From: Variovorax paradoxus
Lineage (GTDB): Bacteria > Pseudomonadota > Gammaproteobacteria > Burkholderiales > Burkholderiaceae_C
Length of the DNA stretch: 58,991 bases
Direction of reading: 5' to 3'
Assembly (NCBI RefSeq): GCF_030811855.1
Contig: NZ_JAUSRN010000024.1
Coordinates: 1-58,991 of the forward strand
Positions within the stretch are counted from its first letter, which is position 1. Each line of letters begins with the position of its first letter. The translations under genes were made by a program, and so were the position numbers. Positions 27,089 through 35,152 of this stretch are shown here, one piece after another. A model generated the notes under the pieces. It was not told the origin of the DNA. It saw only the letters and a list, made by a program, of their open reading frames with translations, and searched no databases.

Positions 27089-28366
27089 TTAGCAGTTGCA
27101 GTCATGCGCCCTTACTCTGAACAGGAACGGAATGGTCGGGCAATTTAATTGCACTTCAGCCACTTCGCGCTCAAGCTTGGAATGTGGACAGTGCGTGCAT
27201 CCTCGCTCATGCGGCTTCAAGGCCCGAAAGGTGGGCCCGGGATGTTTGGCCGACCCGCCGGCGCGCAACCAAAGTGAGACCGTGCTGCACTGCTGCAAGT
27301 GATCGTATGCCATCGCGTTGCTCTCTGACCCGTGGTGCGGAGCTGTTGCAACAACCCAGTCTGCCATGCCCGTTGGCCAGTCCAGCAATGCCTGAGAGTA
27401 ATCCATCGGGTCGCCCAAAGGCGAGTCCCCCGTGAAGACCACCCCCAGATCAAATGGCCAGTTGGCACCAGGTGACAAGAAGACGAGGCACTCTTCGTTT
27501 GTGGGCGTCAACCGAGCCATGTACTTCATCATGTGGTTCGGGGGCGGGGGCACGAGGAGCTCGATGGAGTTCAACGGAACCAGCAAGTCAGGCTCTCCCC
27601 CCGATGATCTGCGCGTCTTGGCGAACTCATTGAAGTCGAACCACCGCACTGGCACCTGATGGCGAATTGCCTGAACTGCAATCTTTCTGATGCGTTCTCC
27701 GGTGTCGATCAAGTTGACCCAGAAAGCAGTCCAACGCCGATCCAGCGATTTTTTGGAGCCGCGGTAACGAATGCGCCTGCGTCCGCGAGCGAACACCTTG
27801 GCGATCGCAGAATCGTGCGCTGGATCGAAGACCGTGTTGGCCGCCTGTTCGTTCAGCCATTGCAAGTTCAAGACCGCTCGATCCTTCTTCCCATCGGGGC
27901 CCGCCCGCTCTACCACCCTGTCTCGTTGAGTTGCGAGGCGCTGCTTGGCAATGCGTGAATGCACGCGCGCCTCGAAGCTGTCATCGGCATCCTCTCGCTC
28001 GAGGTCCCGGTCGACGCTTCTTCTCTCCTCGTCAAGCTCAAAGGCCTCGAATTCGGCGACCAGCGCGTCAACCACTCGGTCAGGATGCCGCAAGAGTTCT
28101 GGCAGAGCGTCGGACCAGGCACCCGGCAACCAAAATTCGTCCGCTGTTATGGCGCCACCTTCAAGCAAATCCGTAAGCCCGCCCGCGTGATCTCTATCTG
28201 CGTGCGTGCAGACCACGATATTCAGGTGGCTGACGCCGACGTCAGGCCCGGAAAGCGCGCTCGCGAGACCCTGACTGCTATAGCCCCCGTCCACCAGGAT
28301 GTTCTGGCTTCTACGCCGTAGAAGGAATGACTCACCTTTGACCGGCAATGCCACAAGCTTGTCCAT
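27089..28366 (-). CDS. MBL-fold metallo-hydrolase, 425 aa
   Basis: Metallo-beta-lactamase fold enzyme of the ComEC/RNase-like type. After a first strand (ILVDGGYSSQG) comes the zinc motif CTHADRDHAGG (HxxxDH), and a later metal ligand sits in TAPHHGSESNA. The acidic, Arg-rich middle (about residues 110-190) is unusual and may be an inserted helical domain. The start at 28366 is chosen because ggaggcgt lies directly upstream; a more distal start is open but lacks a binding site. No signal peptide. It lies at the right end of the defence block. The substrate is unknown. Confidence 0.75.
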   Translation of the reverse strand: MDKLVALPVKGESFLLRRRSQNILVDGGYSSQGLASALSGPDVGVSHLNIVVCTHADRDHAGGLTDLLEGGAITADEFWLPGAWSDALPELLRHPDRVVDALVAEFEAFELDEERRSVDRDLEREDADDSFEARVHSRIAKQRLATQRDRVVERAGPDGKKDRAVLNLQWLNEQAANTVFDPAHDSAIAKVFARGRRRIRYRGSKKSLDRRWTAFWVNLIDTGERIRKIAVQAIRHQVPVRWFDFNEFAKTRRSSGGEPDLLVPLNSIELLVPPPPNHMMKYMARLTPTNEECLVFLSPGANWPFDLGVVFTGDSPLGDPMDYSQALLDWPTGMADWVVATAPHHGSESNAMAYDHLQQCSTVSLWLRAGGSAKHPGPTFRALKPHERGCTHCPHSKLEREVAEVQLNCPTIPFLFRVRAHDCNC

Positions 28367-28601
28367 ACGCCTCCAATTTTGTTCGTGCGAGTGTGCAGCA
28401 GAGGACTTCAGCACGCTCCCTGATGCTGCCGAGTCTTTGTCACCTGGGCGGCAGGTGCCGTGGGATCAAACCGGGCCGTCCCACTCCGAATGCAGGATGC
28501 GAGACACCACGTGGCGCGCCAGTTCGCGTAAAGGAGGTAGGAAGGTGCAGGCAGTCACAGCTTGAGCAGTCGACGTCGCAAGACTGAGGAATTATTGAAC
28601 C

Positions 28602-29010
28602 TCAATCGGCTGCCAGAAGCGACCAGCACATGCGGGCGAGTTCGGCTTCGAACTCGCTGCTGCCGAGCATCGGCGAATCTTCAAGCACGGCAGCACGCAC
28701 CGTGCCCTTCAATGCGCGGGTCTGCACGAAGGTCTGAGCCGGCGTGGGCGGACGCAACGCAGGATGTGCGTGCACTGCAGGTGCTGGGCGATGCGCTCCC
28801 CAGTCTCGCGCAAGGACTGCACTGCCGAGCCGAGGTGATCGGCGCGCCAAGCCAGCTTTACCAAAGCGCGCGCCTGGTCCGCGCTCGCGAACGCGTCGAG
28901 GTAGATCCGCACAAACTCGCGCCCGCGAGTCTCGGAACAGTCCCGCCGCCCCTGCCTTCCGATCCCGGTTGCAGAGGATCGGTTCCTGCCTGTCCCAGCC
29001 AATGCCACCG
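28602..29010 (-). pseudogene. Frameshifted small gene downstream of the integrase
   Basis: Two minus-strand pieces read as one protein: REFVRIYLDAFASADQARAL, continuing to HLQCTHILRCVRP, in one frame down to about 28755, then FVQTRALKGTVRAAVLEDSP and SSEFEAELARMCWSLLAAD in another frame to the stop at 28602. A single indel near 28755 separates them. The combined length of about 110 residues would be a small alpha-helical protein. It lies just after the recombinase gene. I do not recognise the family. Confidence 0.5.
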
Positions 29011-29053
29011 GCGCGGAGGAATGACACAGCTGCGTGCCGGGATGGGCATCGGA

Positions 29054-30757
29054 CTATGTTTCTCTGCGGGGCGGGAAAGCATCCCCGATCTGCCGCGCTC
29101 GCTTGACCTCGTCGGTATGAAGATAGACCGAGGTGGTCGCCACGGAGGCATGCCGCAGGTTGTCCCGCACGGTCGTCAGCTCGACGCCGCGCGCGAGCGC
29201 GTGGGTCGCATGGGTGTGCCGCATCCAGTGCGGCGTGGCGCGCTTGAGCTTGTCCGCGGTGGACGGGCTCACGCTCTCCAGCGTTTGCGCCGCTTGGAGG
29301 AAGAAGCGGCGCATGACTGACCACAAGCGCGACGCGCTGATGCCGGTGCCGTCTTCTGCCAGGCCGGGCACCATCGCGGTTCTGGGATTCCAGTGCGACC
29401 GCGTCACGGGCAGACGCCGTTGCGCCAGATATTGGTCGAGCGCGCCTCGCGCCAGCAGCGGCAAGGCCACCTTGCCGTGCTTGCTGCCCTTGCCGACCAC
29501 ATGCAGCCAGTCGTCGCCCTGCGCGTCGTGCTCGATGCTGCCCAGCCGGGCATCGACCATCTCGCCGGGCCTGAGGCCCGTGGCGTACCAAAAATCCAGC
29601 ACGAAGCGCAGGCGCTGGGCGCCCTCCTCGCTCCATCCGCCGATCCACTCGATGCCGTCGGCGGTGGAGCGAATCAGTGTCCATTCGTGCTCCGTGAACA
29701 CGTGGGATCCATCGAAAGCGCCGCCACGGCCGGTTCCCTTGACCTTCACGCCGGCAAACGGATTGGCCAGCACATAGCGCTGCTCGATCAGCCAGCGATA
29801 CAGGGCGCCGATCACGGACAACGCGTACGCCACGGAGCGCGGTGCCAGCGGTCCCTGGAAGGGGCGCCATTCCGCGGACGTGCGCGGCCGCGCGGGGCCG
29901 ACCCAGCGCTCCCGCGGCGATGGGCGACGCAAGAAGGCGCGGTAGGTGATGGCATCCTCGGTCGTCAGCGACGACAGTGCCTTGCCGCGCTCGAGGATCG
30001 CCCACAGCATGAGCCGCTCGGCTTCCTTGCGGTAGGCGCGCTGGGTCGCCGCCGCATCCTGCAGGCCCAGCCAGGCCTGGACGGCCTCGTAGTCATTGCT
30101 CGCCGACAGGGTGCAGGTGGCCTGCGGCGCCCGGAAGGCGCCCCGGGAACCGTCGACCGCCTGCGGCACGACCAGGTGCTCCCACGGCGCGGTCTCGGTC
30201 TTCGGCACGACCACCAGCGCCCTCGCCCGTTCGGTCAGGACCGGGTGGGCGGCAAAGAACGTCTCGATCTGACCCGCGCTGCGCGCTCCGAGGCCGGGCA
30301 CGGCGGCCCACCACCGGCGTCGGCGCGGCACGCGCACCGTCAGATCGGCCAGCGTCCGAATGCCGGCGTTTTGCAGGGCCCGCGCAGCGCGTGTTGGCAG
30401 CCAGCGCTCAACGGTGTCCGTCACCATCGGCGCAGGCAGGGGCAAGCCCTGCAACTTCTCGATGGCATCCCTGACCGCTCGGGCGCGTTGCTCGCGCTCG
30501 GCCGCAGGATGCGCGATCAGCGAGGCCAGGTCGTCGCGGTGCCGCAGCCGCGCGTAGGTCGCCAGCTGGCGACGGATATCGCCCAGCATGGCGCGAGAGG
30601 ACTGTCCTGTGGCCTTGCTCTCCCCGAGGTACTGCACGACGGCGGCGCGCGCCGGCAGGCCCGCGTACCAGGCGCGCAGCGCCGCCAGCTGCGACAAGCT
30701 CGGGAACTCACCGCTTTGCGCCCCTTCCCCGCTCACCATGGACTTTTTCATGGGCAC
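29054..30757 (-). CDS. Large tyrosine recombinase / integrase, about 567 aa
   Basis: Site-specific recombinase likely responsible for mobilising the island. The C-terminal catalytic domain has the full residue set: Arg in TGLRPGEM, Lys in GKGSKHGKVALP, HxxR in TPHWMRHTHATH, then NLRHASVATTSVYLHT with the second His and the nucleophilic Tyr. The core-binding SAM-like domain is around residues 230-345 (AVQAWLGLQDAAATQRAYRK), and an extra N-terminal region of about 200 residues includes GIRTLADL and VPGLGARSAGQIETFF (helix-hairpin-helix-like). Start candidates are GTG 30757 and ATG 30751; neither has a strong ribosome site. The enzyme looks active. Confidence 0.9.
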   Translation of the reverse strand: MPMKKSMVSGEGAQSGEFPSLSQLAALRAWYAGLPARAAVVQYLGESKATGQSSRAMLGDIRRQLATYARLRHRDDLASLIAHPAAEREQRARAVRDAIEKLQGLPLPAPMVTDTVERWLPTRAARALQNAGIRTLADLTVRVPRRRRWWAAVPGLGARSAGQIETFFAAHPVLTERARALVVVPKTETAPWEHLVVPQAVDGSRGAFRAPQATCTLSASNDYEAVQAWLGLQDAAATQRAYRKEAERLMLWAILERGKALSSLTTEDAITYRAFLRRPSPRERWVGPARPRTSAEWRPFQGPLAPRSVAYALSVIGALYRWLIEQRYVLANPFAGVKVKGTGRGGAFDGSHVFTEHEWTLIRSTADGIEWIGGWSEEGAQRLRFVLDFWYATGLRPGEMVDARLGSIEHDAQGDDWLHVVGKGSKHGKVALPLLARGALDQYLAQRRLPVTRSHWNPRTAMVPGLAEDGTGISASRLWSVMRRFFLQAAQTLESVSPSTADKLKRATPHWMRHTHATHALARGVELTTVRDNLRHASVATTSVYLHTDEVKRARQIGDAFPPRRET

Positions 30758-30785
30758 CAGTTTAGCCCATTGAAGTTGCTATCGT

Positions 30786-30801
30786 GATAAGAAGACTTAT
30801 C
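30786..30801. other. Perfect inverted repeat upstream of the integrase
   Basis: gataag-aaga-cttatc has perfect 6-bp arms around a 4-bp centre, 29 bases ahead of the recombinase start. It could be an operator for the integrase gene or part of a recombination core site, since tyrosine recombinases use inverted half-sites. The rest of the 303-base gap (30758-31060) shows nothing else. There is no T-run, so a terminator is unlikely. Confidence 0.35.
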
Positions 30802-31060
30802 TCAATAGATGCATCAAGCCAGGGAACATACCAAGGCGCATCAAGCGGTCCAGCGCACTGCGCGGCTCCCATCGGATGCACATGCCGGCCGTCGCGCCGC
30901 CGCCGCTCGCCGCGTTGCTGTCGCCTGCCGCGATGTGCCGCCGCGGCGTTTCCCCTCGACCGACGGGTGCAGTTTGTGAAAGCGACCCTGGCGCCCAGGT
31001 CTACGCCATCACACAGGCGGGCTTTAGACTCGCCATCGCAACGAGGCGGCCGCTCACCGA

Positions 31061-31642
31061 TCAAAGGCTGTAGCTGCCATCGAAGTCGTACTCGCCGTCA
31101 CGCTCCAGCAGATGCTGCAGGATGCGGTTCCAGTCCGAGGAGGTGATGCATAAGAACGGCCCGTCTGGCTCGCAATGCAAATGGAAGTCGCCCATCTTCG
31201 CGCCGCAGTCACGGCAATGGTTCATCCAACAGCGGCTTCCTTTGGTTGCGGACCAGTCCGGACGGTAGTCGGGGGCGAGTCGGCGCAAGTGCCGCAGGAT
31301 GCGTTCGTCCACCGTGGTCACATCGCTGATGAGCAGCAAGTCGCCGTCATGCGACTCATCCGGACGATCATCCCTGGTGTCTCGCACATCGGAGCATGCG
31401 AGGCAAAAGACCGGCGAGCGGCCTTTGCATTTCCAGCAGCTTGACCAGGCCTGCAGAAGCAGGACCGGGGCGACCATCAGCATCGCATCGGCGGCGGCGC
31501 CCGCGTGCCAGCAAGCAAATGGATGCAGGGCAATGCCCTCAGGGACGTACCAGCGCTTGGCATCAGCATCCCAGCGCGCCCCGAACTCGCGGGCACTGTC
31601 CTTCTCAGCGAACGGAACATTCAGGTAAGTGCGGACTGCCAT
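31061..31642 (-). CDS. DUF5710-domain protein, 193 aa
   Basis: The N-terminus carries the short DUF5710 motif, LNVPFAEKDSAREFGARWDA followed by KRWYVPEG, a small domain often attached to plasmid and mobile-element primases, helicases and nucleases. The remaining 150 residues contain zinc-finger-like pairs: CWKCKGRSPVFCLAC and, later, CWMNHCRDCGAKMGDFHLHC. These suggest one or two metal-binding knuckles. The ATG at 31642 has a ggag site eight bases upstream and overlaps the AP2-domain gene by 38 bases, so the two are co-transcribed. Function unknown, probably mobile-element associated. Confidence 0.75.
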   Translation of the reverse strand: MAVRTYLNVPFAEKDSAREFGARWDADAKRWYVPEGIALHPFACWHAGAAADAMLMVAPVLLLQAWSSCWKCKGRSPVFCLACSDVRDTRDDRPDESHDGDLLLISDVTTVDERILRHLRRLAPDYRPDWSATKGSRCWMNHCRDCGAKMGDFHLHCEPDGPFLCITSSDWNRILQHLLERDGEYDFDGSYSL

Positions 31643-32435
31643 CAGATTTATCTCCGTGTGCCTCGAACCTCGGGCTGCGAGTCGGGGGCTGTTGCGCCGG
31701 GCGCATCTGCCGTACCTGCGCCAGTTGGCGTTGTCGTTCGGCGATCGCCATCGCCTTGGCGAGGTCGTTGCCATGGGTCTTGATGGAGAAGGATTTCTGC
31801 AAGCTCTTGCCGTCGCCGGCATAGGTCAACGCCAGCCACCAGCCCGGATGCCCCGGATCGGTGACACGATGCTGCACGCCGGAGATGCCCGTCTTGTTGC
31901 TGCGCCGAATCACTTCGCCCTTGACGATGGGCGGCGGACAGCCGGTCGGCAGCGGCTGGGGCGGTGCCTCGCGCACGAGTGCTTCCGACGGGTGCACACG
32001 GCGGTGTCCCTGCATCTGCGTCAGTTGTTTCTGGCGCTCGGCCATGGCCAGCGTCTTCGCCTGGGCCGCGCCGTAGCGCCCGACACCGAAGTATTTCTGA
32101 ACAATCTGGCCGGGGCCCAGGTAGGTGCGGGCCGTCCAGCCCGTCAGCTGTCCGTCGGAGCCCACATGGCGGTGCACCCCAGGAATGCCCGACGTGTTGT
32201 TGCGTCGCATCTGGTTGGCGGCTGCCGCTCGAGCGAGCGGTGGGTGCATCCTGACGATGTCGTCGCGCCACGCCTGCGCACGCTGCAGGGCCGGGGCCTC
32301 GCCACCATAGATGGTGAAAGCGAACCGCTTGAAGTGGCTCACGCCCCCGCGCGTGATATTCACTTTCCAGCCGGATGGGTCACGCCAGATCCCGTACATG
32401 TCGTTGGATTTGGCATCTGCGTCTGAGACGGACAT
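31605..32435 (-). CDS. AP2-domain DNA-binding protein, 276 aa
   Basis: The product holds repeated AP2/ERF-like units. Two are clear: NNTSGIPGVHRHV with WTARTYLGPGQIVQKYFGVG, and NKTGISGVQHRV with WWLALTYAGDGKSLQKSFSI. A weaker one lies at the N-terminus (MYGIWRDPSGWKVNITRGG). Each ends with a helix rich in Ala/Glu/Arg (AQAKTLAMAERQKQL), the usual AP2 layout seen in phage and mobile-element homing-type proteins. No HNH nuclease motif is present, so it may act as a stand-alone binder. ATG 32435 has an aaggag site. It overlaps the DUF5710 gene downstream. Confidence 0.8.
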   Translation of the reverse strand: MSVSDADAKSNDMYGIWRDPSGWKVNITRGGVSHFKRFAFTIYGGEAPALQRAQAWRDDIVRMHPPLARAAAANQMRRNNTSGIPGVHRHVGSDGQLTGWTARTYLGPGQIVQKYFGVGRYGAAQAKTLAMAERQKQLTQMQGHRRVHPSEALVREAPPQPLPTGCPPPIVKGEVIRRSNKTGISGVQHRVTDPGHPGWWLALTYAGDGKSLQKSFSIKTHGNDLAKAMAIAERQRQLAQVRQMRPAQQPPTRSPRFEAHGDKSDGSPHLPECSVR

Positions 32436-32444
32436 GGGACTCCT

Positions 32445-32879
32445 TCAAGAATCAGCGTGGACGCCCGCCTGTTCCGGCGCCTGGGGTGCATCGGCGGTTG
32501 CACGCACCGCCACACGCCGCTTCTTCACCGTGACCACCGGTGTGCGAGCAGGAGCCGTGGCCCAGTTGACCGGTTCGGGATCGGAACGCGGCGATCGTGG
32601 AGCCTCTGCGACCAAGCGCTCGTCCAAGCGATGGATCGCGCTCTGCAGTTCCTCGGTCTTGGCCGATCGCATGCGCAGCGCACGTCCGATTTTTCGGGCA
32701 TCGAGCACTGCCACGACGTCGCCATTGACTTGCAGGTAGCGGCCCTCCCGGTCTCTGGCCAGCGCGCCGATGCCCGCCACGCCGTGGTGGACGGTGCCGA
32801 GAAATTCCATGCCGTCGCGCGCGTTCGCAAACATGCGCCAGTGATTGCCCAAATGAATGACGAAAGAGATCTTGCTCAT
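32445..32879 (-). CDS. Conserved mobile-element hypothetical protein, 144 aa
   Basis: Small soluble protein starting MSKISFVIHLGNHWRMFANA, with a likely beta-sheet core ending GRYLQVNGDVVAVLDARKIGRAL, a helical segment (TEELQSAIHRLDERLV) and a disordered basic tail (TPVVTVKKRRVAVR). I do not know its function. It lies 9 bases before the AP2-domain gene in the same direction, so the three genes from 32879 to 31061 form a probable operon. Confidence 0.6.
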   Translation of the reverse strand: MSKISFVIHLGNHWRMFANARDGMEFLGTVHHGVAGIGALARDREGRYLQVNGDVVAVLDARKIGRALRMRSAKTEELQSAIHRLDERLVAEAPRSPRSDPEPVNWATAPARTPVVTVKKRRVAVRATADAPQAPEQAGVHADS

Positions 32880-32924
32880 GGCGGTACACGAAATTGTCTC
32901 GGCTGAAAGCTCCCCGGAAGCTGA

Positions 32925-33243
32925 TCAGAAACTCGCGTTGAGATTGAATTCGAAGGTGGTCTTGGCCGTCCGAGACCCCTCCGACTTGGAGATCGGCGCC
33001 CCCATGAAGAAGTCATAGCTGAGCTTGCTCCACTGCCCGCGCACGCCGATCACGACCCCTGCCAGATGCGTCCCAGCAGATCCGCGGTAGCGCGCCCACC
33101 GACAGCCCGTAGTCGGCCCCGACATACAGCTCCGCCCCGCTCTGCTCTGAATCTGTGGGAATGGCCCAGCCGATGTCATTGCGAACCAGCCAGCCCCGTT
33201 CCCCCATCAGGCTGATCTCGCCATCGGAGCCGCGCACCGGTAC
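32925..33243 (-). pseudogene. C-terminal fragment of a TpsB (ShlB/FhaC) outer-membrane transporter
   Basis: The fragment shows the end of a two-partner-secretion transporter barrel: RGSDGEISLMGERGWLVRND in one frame, then VIGVRGQWSKLSYDFFMGAP and FEFNLNASF at the true barrel C-terminus, which ends in Phe as outer-membrane porins do. A frameshift near 33060-33110 separates the two parts. POTRA and most of the barrel are missing, so it is non-functional. Confidence 0.7.
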
Positions 33244-33351
33244 CTCCCGTCGATTTGGAAGCGCCCTTGCCGGCGCTGGTCGCTGCCTCGGGAACGACGA
33301 CCCGCATCGAGCGCGCCGCGCTCCAGATTGCCCTGAAAAAATCTTGCTCAT
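33243..33351 (-). pseudogene. N-terminal fragment (ESPR) of a TpsA/haemagglutinin-type exoprotein
   Basis: Starting at ATG 33351 with a purine-rich upstream site, the translated pieces (MSKIF, then after an indel FRAIWSAARSMRVVVPEAA and GKGASKST) match the extended signal peptide region of large secreted haemagglutinins and autotransporters. The sequence then jumps at about 33243 straight into the C-terminus of the partner transporter, implying a deletion that removed nearly the whole exoprotein and most of the transporter. Confidence 0.55.
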
Positions 33352-33678
33352 CGTGTTCCTCTTCCCTGTTCGCCCATGCGACCGCAACGCACGCTGCCAA
33401 AGGCAATGCTGGGGCGCCGATGCCGGCGTCGCCATGAGCGGATTCTGGGATCGAGGGGAGAGAAAAAATGGCAAGAACGCTCGGGGCGAGCGGATTCAGT
33501 TTGAAAGCACCACTTTCCGCACACTTTCGAGAGACCGCGCCGCAACACCCCGCACTTGGCGAGTGCGCAGGAGTAGTCATTCGTAAGCGCTCTATGAACC
33601 GCGCCCTGTCCGCAGTCGTGCACGGCATGTAAGCCGGTCTTTTTTTGCCCGAGGTGAGGTCTTTAATTCAACCTGAGG

Positions 33679-33698
33679 CCCCTGAGGTGGGGGTTTTT
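33679..33698 (+). terminator. Weak terminator-like hairpin
   Basis: A short cccc-tgaggt-gggg hairpin is followed by gtttttt. The stem is only four pairs, so this is a marginal rho-independent terminator for plus-strand transcripts. It lies just upstream of a 25-codon hydrophobic reading frame. Confidence 0.3.
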
Positions 33699-33741
33699 TC
33701 AGATCCTGCATGTCCGGAGTTGTTCAACTTCGGAGCTTCAT

Positions 33742-33819
33742 ATGCGACCGATCATGACGTGGATAGTGAGGCTGGCAATTCTGATCATCTTGATGATTGC
33801 CAGTCGCACCGCGAACTGA
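33742..33819 (+). CDS. Possible 25-aa hydrophobic peptide
   Basis: ATG 33742 has cggagc six bases upstream and opens a 25-codon frame with a single membrane span flanked by charges: MRPIMTWIVRLAILIILMIA, ending SRTAN. The size and pattern resemble type I toxin-like or small membrane peptides. There is no homologue I can name and chance cannot be excluded. It lies between secretion remnants and an IS66 remnant. Confidence 0.3.
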   Translation: MRPIMTWIVRLAILIILMIASRTAN

Positions 33820-33945
33820 AATTCGCTGAGGAAAGAGCCTATCGTTTATCCGGTGGCTCCTTCCCTCCCGCTGCTCACGATCCTCTGTCGGTGAGCGATT
33901 CCTGTATACCCCTGTGGCCGACGCCGCCGGTGGGATGGGGTTTCA

Positions 33946-34918
33946 TTAAGGCACGCCGCCCAACTCTATGTTCCAGGGCAGCAGCGCCTCACAGTCGTCA
34001 ACGGTCTGCGCCAGCGGCAGCTTCTTGAACAAGGCGACGAGGTACTGATAGGGCTCGACGTTGTTGGCCTTGGCGGTCTCGATGAGCGAATAAAGATTGG
34101 CACTGGCGTTCGCGCCGCCGACGGTGTCGACGAACAACCACGACCGTCTTCCGAGGACGAAGGGCCTGATCGCGTTTTCCCCTGGGTTGGAGTCCAGCGG
34201 CCATGTGCCGTTCTGCAGGAAGCGCACGAGCTTCGGCCACTGCCCGTGCAGGTAGTGCAGCGCCTCGCCCAGCAAGCTCGTGGGCGATACGCTGTGCAGG
34301 CGCGTGAGCAGCAGATGCTCGATCTTGCTCACCACTGCTGCGCTGTAGCGAACGCGCAGCCGCTGTCGGCGCTGTGGCGTCCAGCCTTCGGCCAGTGCCT
34401 CGGCGCGGTAGAGCTTGCCAATGAGCCGCGCGAACCGGGTGGCGATCTGTTCCAGCGTTCGGGCCGCCTTCGGGATCGACTCCTCGGCCTTGATGAACGG
34501 GGCGGCGCGCATGAACCCAGCATCCAAGGTGCGTCAGGCCGTTGGCCTTCGCGATCCCGTTGTAGACCACGTAGCCATCGCTCATGAGCGTTGCACCCGA
34601 GTGCACGCCAGCATAGAGCTTCTCGGCGTGCACGGCGCCGCGCCCCGGCGCGTAGGCGAATAGCCGAACCGCTGGCTCTGCGCCGATGGCGTTCATCTGA
34701 GCCCACATGTAGCTCTTGGCCTGGGCCTTGCGCCCAGGTTCCTTGAGCACTGGACATGGGTCTCGTCGCCGTAGATCAGGTCGTCAGGTTGCAGGGGCAG
34801 GCGTACTTGATGCGGTGGTGTTGCAGCACGCGTACCTGCTCGGGGATCACGTCCATTTGCTCGCTGACTTCGGCGCCGTACCGCTCTCTTTCGATGCGTT
34901 CCGGTTCTTCCACCCATG
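33946..34918 (-). pseudogene. IS66-family TnpC transposase, decayed
   Basis: Pieces of an IS66 transposase are readable on the minus strand: the zinc-binding part (YGAEVSEQMDVIPEQVRVLQ and KYACPCN) at about 34750-34900, then a jump into LIYGDETHVQ, AQAKSYMWAQMNAIGAEPAV, ATLMSDGYVVYNGIAKANG, THLGCWVHARR, and the C-terminal part PLDSNPGENAIRPFVLGRRS to WNIELGGVP. At least two frame changes (about 34745 and about 34520) and an internal deletion make it inactive. Confidence 0.85.
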
Positions 34919-35152
34919 ATCTCCGCTAAAGCACGTGCCTGGACATGGCCCTTGACTGTCAACGCGCTTGCGTCGCAAACCATTCTGTATCCGATGACCG
35001 AATTCTGATCGAAGTGGCAACGTCTACTTCTCTGATCGGGCCAGTTTGTCACGCTCTTCCAGTTTTCGTTGAGGGGCACCCGGCGCTCTTGGACAGTTTC
35101 CATTGGTACGATCCCAATGCCAATCTCGGCAACAAGAAAAGAAGAGAGAGTC

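Noticed and set aside
28602..30005. A 467-codon minus-strand frame
   Set aside because: Most of it is a shadow of the recombinase; only its last 50 or so codons are protein-like and are listed as part of a frameshifted small gene.
29393..30787. A 464-codon plus-strand frame
   Set aside because: It is antisense to the tyrosine recombinase, whose catalytic residues are all present on the minus strand.
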